This document shows, one piece after another, positions 63,040-64,000 of a stretch of 64,000 bases of DNA. How positions within the stretch are numbered: position 1 is the first letter of the stretch; every line of letters begins with the position of its first letter. The notes under the pieces were generated by a model. That model was given only the letters and a program-made list of their open reading frames with translations. It was not told the origin of the DNA and searched no databases. The translations under genes were made by a program, and so were the position numbers. This DNA is from Bin90 sp965214635 (GTDB lineage Bacteria; Chloroflexota; Dehalococcoidia; Lucifugimonadales; JADFKI01), in the NCBI GenBank assembly GCA_965214635.1, contig OZ243964.1, positions 806,001-870,000 of the forward strand, given 5' to 3'.

Positions 63040-63169
63040 TTTGGATTCCTAGATTACAATCCCCGCGCTCTTTAAGCCCATTCTCTTAATTCCAAAGACC
63101 GTGCATCCAAACCCTATCCATAGTGAACTTCGCAGAATCCACATAGACCATAACCAAGCTCGGGGTGTG

Positions 63170-64000
63170 CTAGTATGGGACATTCGCCTTGAAGTCTTCG
63201 ATGGCGGCTTTTAGATCGTCTTCGATAGCGGCGGAGACATCGCCCTCTTCAGCGATGCGGCTCAGCAGGTCGCGCTGGTTGGATGTGAAGTAGCTGTGGA
63301 ACGCCGCTTCGAATGCGGCAACCCGCGGGATTTCCACATCATCCACATACCCGTTGGCGAGGGCGTACAAGATGGCGGTCTGCTGCTCCATCGGCAGGGG
63401 CGAGTTCTGCCCTTGCTTGAGGATTTCAGTAGCGCGCTGTCCGCGTTCTAGCTGCGCGCGGGTTGCGGCGTCGAGGTCTGCCGTGCCGAACTGCGCGAAG
63501 GTTACGAGTTCGCGATACTGCGCCAAGTCGATGCGAAGCCTGCCCGCCACGCCGCGCATGGCACGGGTCTGCGCTGCGCTGCCCACGCGCGACACCGACA
63601 GGCCGGCGTTCACTGCCGGGCGAATGCCGGAGTTGAAAAGCTCTGGCTCGAGGTATATCTGACCGTCCGTGATGGAGATGACATTCGTCGGCACATACGC
63701 CGACACATCGCCTGCCAGTGTCTCGATGATGGGCAGCGCCGTGACGGAGCCGCCGCCGTGTTCGTCGTCGAGTTTTGCGGCGCGCTCGAGCAGTCGGCTG
63801 TGCAGGTAGAACACATCGCCGGGGTAGGCTTCGCGACCGGGCGGGCGGCGCAGCAGCAGCGACATTTGGCGATACGCCCATGCGTGCTTGGAGAGGTCGT
63901 CGTAGATGATGAGGGCGTCCTTGCCCTGCCACATGAACTCTTCTGCCATAGCGCAGCCCGCATAGGGAGCTAGGTACTGCATCGGGGCGGGGTCGGATGC
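63170..64000 (-). CDS. atpA: ATP synthase alpha subunit, C-terminal part (cut by window edge)
   Basis: It has 276 codons visible; the frame is open at 64000 (ASDPAPMQYLAPYAGCAM) and the N-terminal part with the P-loop lies outside. Visible: LIIYDDLSKHAWAYRQMSLL, RPPGREAYPGDVFYLHSRLL, ITDGQIYLE, and the PAVNAGLSVSRVGSAAQ signature with the conserved Arg. The C-terminal helical domain ends at KANVPY. First visible gene of the leftward operon. Confidence 0.95.
   Translation of the reverse strand, partial: ASDPAPMQYLAPYAGCAMAEEFMWQGKDALIIYDDLSKHAWAYRQMSLLLRRPPGREAYPGDVFYLHSRLLERAAKLDDEHGGGSVTALPIIETLAGDVSAYVPTNVISITDGQIYLEPELFNSGIRPAVNAGLSVSRVGSAAQTRAMRGVAGRLRIDLAQYRELVTFAQFGTADLDAATRAQLERGQRATEILKQGQNSPLPMEQQTAILYALANGYVDDVEIPRVAAFEAAFHSYFTSNQRDLLSRIAEEGDVSAAIEDDLKAAIEDFKANVPY

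Overview
The window reads as a chromosomal segment of an uncultured bacterium, most probably Chloroflexota. This rests on the family of Pro/Thr-linker subtilase and leucine-rich-repeat (LRR) exoproteins, a Rex repressor beside an F-type ATP synthase operon, an AttEFGH-like exporter and the general gene style. The phylum call is inference. I recognised no tRNA, rRNA or CRISPR array.

Region 1 (1-23.9 kb) is a tandem family of nine secreted modular paralogs: six on the plus strand, then three on the minus strand, meeting tail to tail around a lone PLP-dependent dehydratase gene (14.0-15.0 kb). Modules are reshuffled between members: a short signal peptide, an S8 protease with an embedded PPC-like segment, LRR blocks with a plant-like cap, low-complexity Pro/Thr linkers, and a shared C-terminal pair called here domain A and domain B. 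Most members also share an extended -10 promoter motif and the same roughly 40-nt hairpin behind the stop. Two members carry long poly-G tracts inside the signal-peptide region, one in frame (G19) and one out of frame (G12). Two protease copies have lost a catalytic residue.

Region 2 (24.2-33.5 kb) is ordinary core sequence: NHL-repeat propeller, SDR oxidoreductase with a coupled small ORF, Kef-type antiporter, Mfd, and a D-2-hydroxyacid dehydrogenase.

Region 3 (33.7-45.3 kb) is an AT-richer accessory island bounded by a 21-bp near-perfect inverted repeat. It holds a decayed IS1 copy, an unrecognised three-gene operon, a BcgI-like nuclease-methylase plus specificity-subunit system whose methylase gene is broken by a G20 tract, a two-gene operon interrupted by an insertion sequence with a clear 8-bp target duplication, an intact IS1-family element with its own 8-bp duplication, and an IS5-family transposase.

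Region 4 (45.3-64 kb) is core again: RibF, a GAF-GAF-PAS histidine kinase with two receiver-only response regulators, TyrS, an amidohydrolase, an ABC exporter with a lipocalin-like AttH/CrtC partner, a radical-SAM DNA-repair-type protein, Rex, and atpC-atpD-atpG-atpA reading leftward and running off the right edge.

The strongest unusual theme is homopolymer-controlled coding: three G tracts of 12-20 bases, all inside genes for surface or defence functions, which looks like phase variation. Homopolymer sequencing error is the alternative to exclude.
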